A program made the position numbers and the translations under genes. Of a stretch of DNA of 8,485 bases, positions 7,261 through 8,485 are shown piece by piece; the stretch's first letter is position 1, and each line of letters begins with the position of its first letter. The notes beneath the pieces were generated by a model. It worked only from the letters and a program-made list of their open reading frames with translations, did no database searches and was not told the DNA's origin. The stretch comes from JBMZCV01 sp049613665 (GTDB lineage Bacteria; Bacteroidota; Bacteroidia; Chitinophagales; UBA2359), in contig JBMZCV010000202.1 of assembly GCA_049613665.1 (NCBI GenBank), positions 1 through 8,485 on the forward strand. The letters run 5' to 3'.

Positions 7261-8485
7261 ATGAAAAAAATATTTTTTATTCTAATTATTCCTCTTTTTT
7301 TTATAAAAAACAAAAATATCAATGCCCAAAGTAAGTATTTTGAAAAGCAATATGCGTGGGATATTATACACAATGGTATTAGTATTATGCCAAACAATCA
7401 AAATAACTATATCATATCTGGACACGCAAGAGATAATGATATTTACAACTGGTACTCTTTTTCACTACAAATAGATGAATATGGAAATGCCTTTTCACCT
7501 AATAGATATTTGGAATTTGAACCTAGTTATAATGGTAATATGAAAGAAATGATAAAAACGGAATATGGTTTTTTTTTAGGTGGCTGGGGGTATGACCCAA
7601 CTATTGTAGATACTTTTAGTTTATCTAGAGCATATTATGTCATGATAAATGAAACAGGCGAGCATATAAAATCTGATACTCTTGGAAATGTTAATATTCA
7701 TCATAGTATTTATACTTGTACTCGCACTTCCGACAATGGCTATTTTCTTGCTGGCGAAATCACAACAGGAAATACACTAGCAAGTATTCATCCCTATCTC
7801 ATCAAACTCAATGAAAATGGCGAACAAGTTTGGGATAGCATCTATTACAACTATCCTGGCCGTGCCTATTTCAATGATATTATTCCTGCAAATGATGGCT
7901 CTGGATATTATATTTTAGGCGTTATAAATTCTAGCTCAGATACAGGAGATATTTTGTTGGTGAAAATAAATGAAAATGGAGAAAAAATATGGGATGCAGA
8001 ATACGATTTAGATGCTAGAGAGTATATTGGCAAATTCCTACAAAAAAAAGATGGTGGCTTTATTATACATGGTGCGAAGGTAACAGCAACAAATAAGTAT
8101 AGTGTTATTTTGAATATAAGTCCTGATGGAACTCTTCTAAATGTACTTAATCAATATTTTTATGAAAAATTTATTGAGCGTGCCATAGAACTTCCTGATA
8201 GTAGCTTGGTATTTACTGGTTCAGCTAATCCAGAAAATGGTGGCTTTGATGTAAATATGCAATTATTGAAGTTGGATAAGAACCTCAATTTTATGTGGCG
8301 ACGGCAATATGGTGGCAATGAAGATGACTATGGTATTGACATTATCGAAGCTTTAGATGGCGGTTTCGTCATTTCGGGACGCACTGCAAGCAACACAGAT
8401 ATTGTCGATTTGTATGTCGTCAAAACAAACTGTATGGGTTTGCTCACAGAGCCGCAAGCAGACTTTAGTGGCGATTTGGACAGTG
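7261..8485 (+). CDS. Exported seven-bladed beta-propeller protein, 3' end beyond the window
   Basis: An uninterrupted frame of 408 complete codons runs off the right edge. The ATG at 7261 opens a signal peptide: MKK, a hydrophobic stretch to about residue 15, then likely cleavage at NINA-QS near 22. The mature part holds seven copies of a hydrophobic-then-glycine motif: NNYIISG (48-54), YGFFLGG (102-108), NGYFLAG (159-165), SGYYILG (214-220), GGFIIHG (265-271), SSLVFTG (314-320) and GGFVISG (367-373). They are spaced 49-57 residues apart; several are followed by a V/I-K-[LI]-N-E-N-G-E-x-[VI]-W strand, as in LIKLNENGEQVW (180-191). Seven regular repeats suggest a closed seven-bladed propeller. 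The last visible residues (PQADFSGD, 398-405) look like the start of a PKD-type domain. Such Bacteroidota proteins usually end in a T9SS sorting domain, which is not visible here. No catalytic motif is seen; ligand binding or a structural role is inferred. The leader is A-rich without a Shine-Dalgarno sequence. Confidence 0.85.
   Translation, partial: MKKIFFILIIPLFFIKNKNINAQSKYFEKQYAWDIIHNGISIMPNNQNNYIISGHARDNDIYNWYSFSLQIDEYGNAFSPNRYLEFEPSYNGNMKEMIKTEYGFFLGGWGYDPTIVDTFSLSRAYYVMINETGEHIKSDTLGNVNIHHSIYTCTRTSDNGYFLAGEITTGNTLASIHPYLIKLNENGEQVWDSIYYNYPGRAYFNDIIPANDGSGYYILGVINSSSDTGDILLVKINENGEKIWDAEYDLDAREYIGKFLQKKDGGFIIHGAKVTATNKYSVILNISPDGTLLNVLNQYFYEKFIERAIELPDSSLVFTGSANPENGGFDVNMQLLKLDKNLNFMWRRQYGGNEDDYGIDIIEALDGGFVISGRTASNTDIVDLYVVKTNCMGLLTEPQADFSGDLDS

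Overview
The window looks like a chromosomal piece from an AT-rich member of the Bacteroidota. The evidence is a complete type IX secretion (T9SS) type A C-terminal sorting domain on the large gene, a chain of domains typical of secreted proteins of this phylum (M43 metallopeptidase, PKD, propeller, DUF11, beta-helix, Fn3), A-rich leaders without a Shine-Dalgarno sequence, and an intergenic repeat family often seen in this phylum. Family assignments come from reading the translations by eye; nothing was searched. Class or genus cannot be fixed from this sequence; a Saprospiria-, Cytophagia- or Flavobacteriia-like source is a guess.

Layout. Positions 1-88 are a short AT-rich leader. Positions 89-6952 (+) hold one 2287-residue gene for a giant secreted multidomain protein: signal peptide, CGTD-type propeptide, M43 (pappalysin-like) zinc peptidase, two PKD-like domains, a WD40/PD40-like propeller, Ig/PKD-like modules, a CARDB/DUF11-like pair, a long right-handed beta-helix, an unassigned helical insert, an Fn3 domain and the T9SS sorting tail. 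Positions 6953-7260 are intergenic, with a 48-bp tandem repeat (three full units and a partial fourth) and a perfect 14-bp hairpin that probably ends the large transcript. From 7261 to the right edge is the first 408 residues of a second exported protein. It carries seven clear repeats of about 50-57 residues, best read as a seven-bladed beta-propeller, and then the start of what may be a PKD domain. Its end lies outside the window.

Both genes are on the same strand and both products are exported, but the hairpin between them argues for separate transcription units. The large protein is probably a cell-surface or released metalloprotease with adhesive or binding modules. The second is a probable surface binding protein; I expect a T9SS tail beyond the edge but cannot see it. 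I saw no tRNA, rRNA, insertion sequence, CRISPR array or defence system. The points most worth checking are the repeat array in the probable 3' UTR, an abrupt codon-usage patch inside the large gene, the helical insert and the long T tracts at the start of the second gene.
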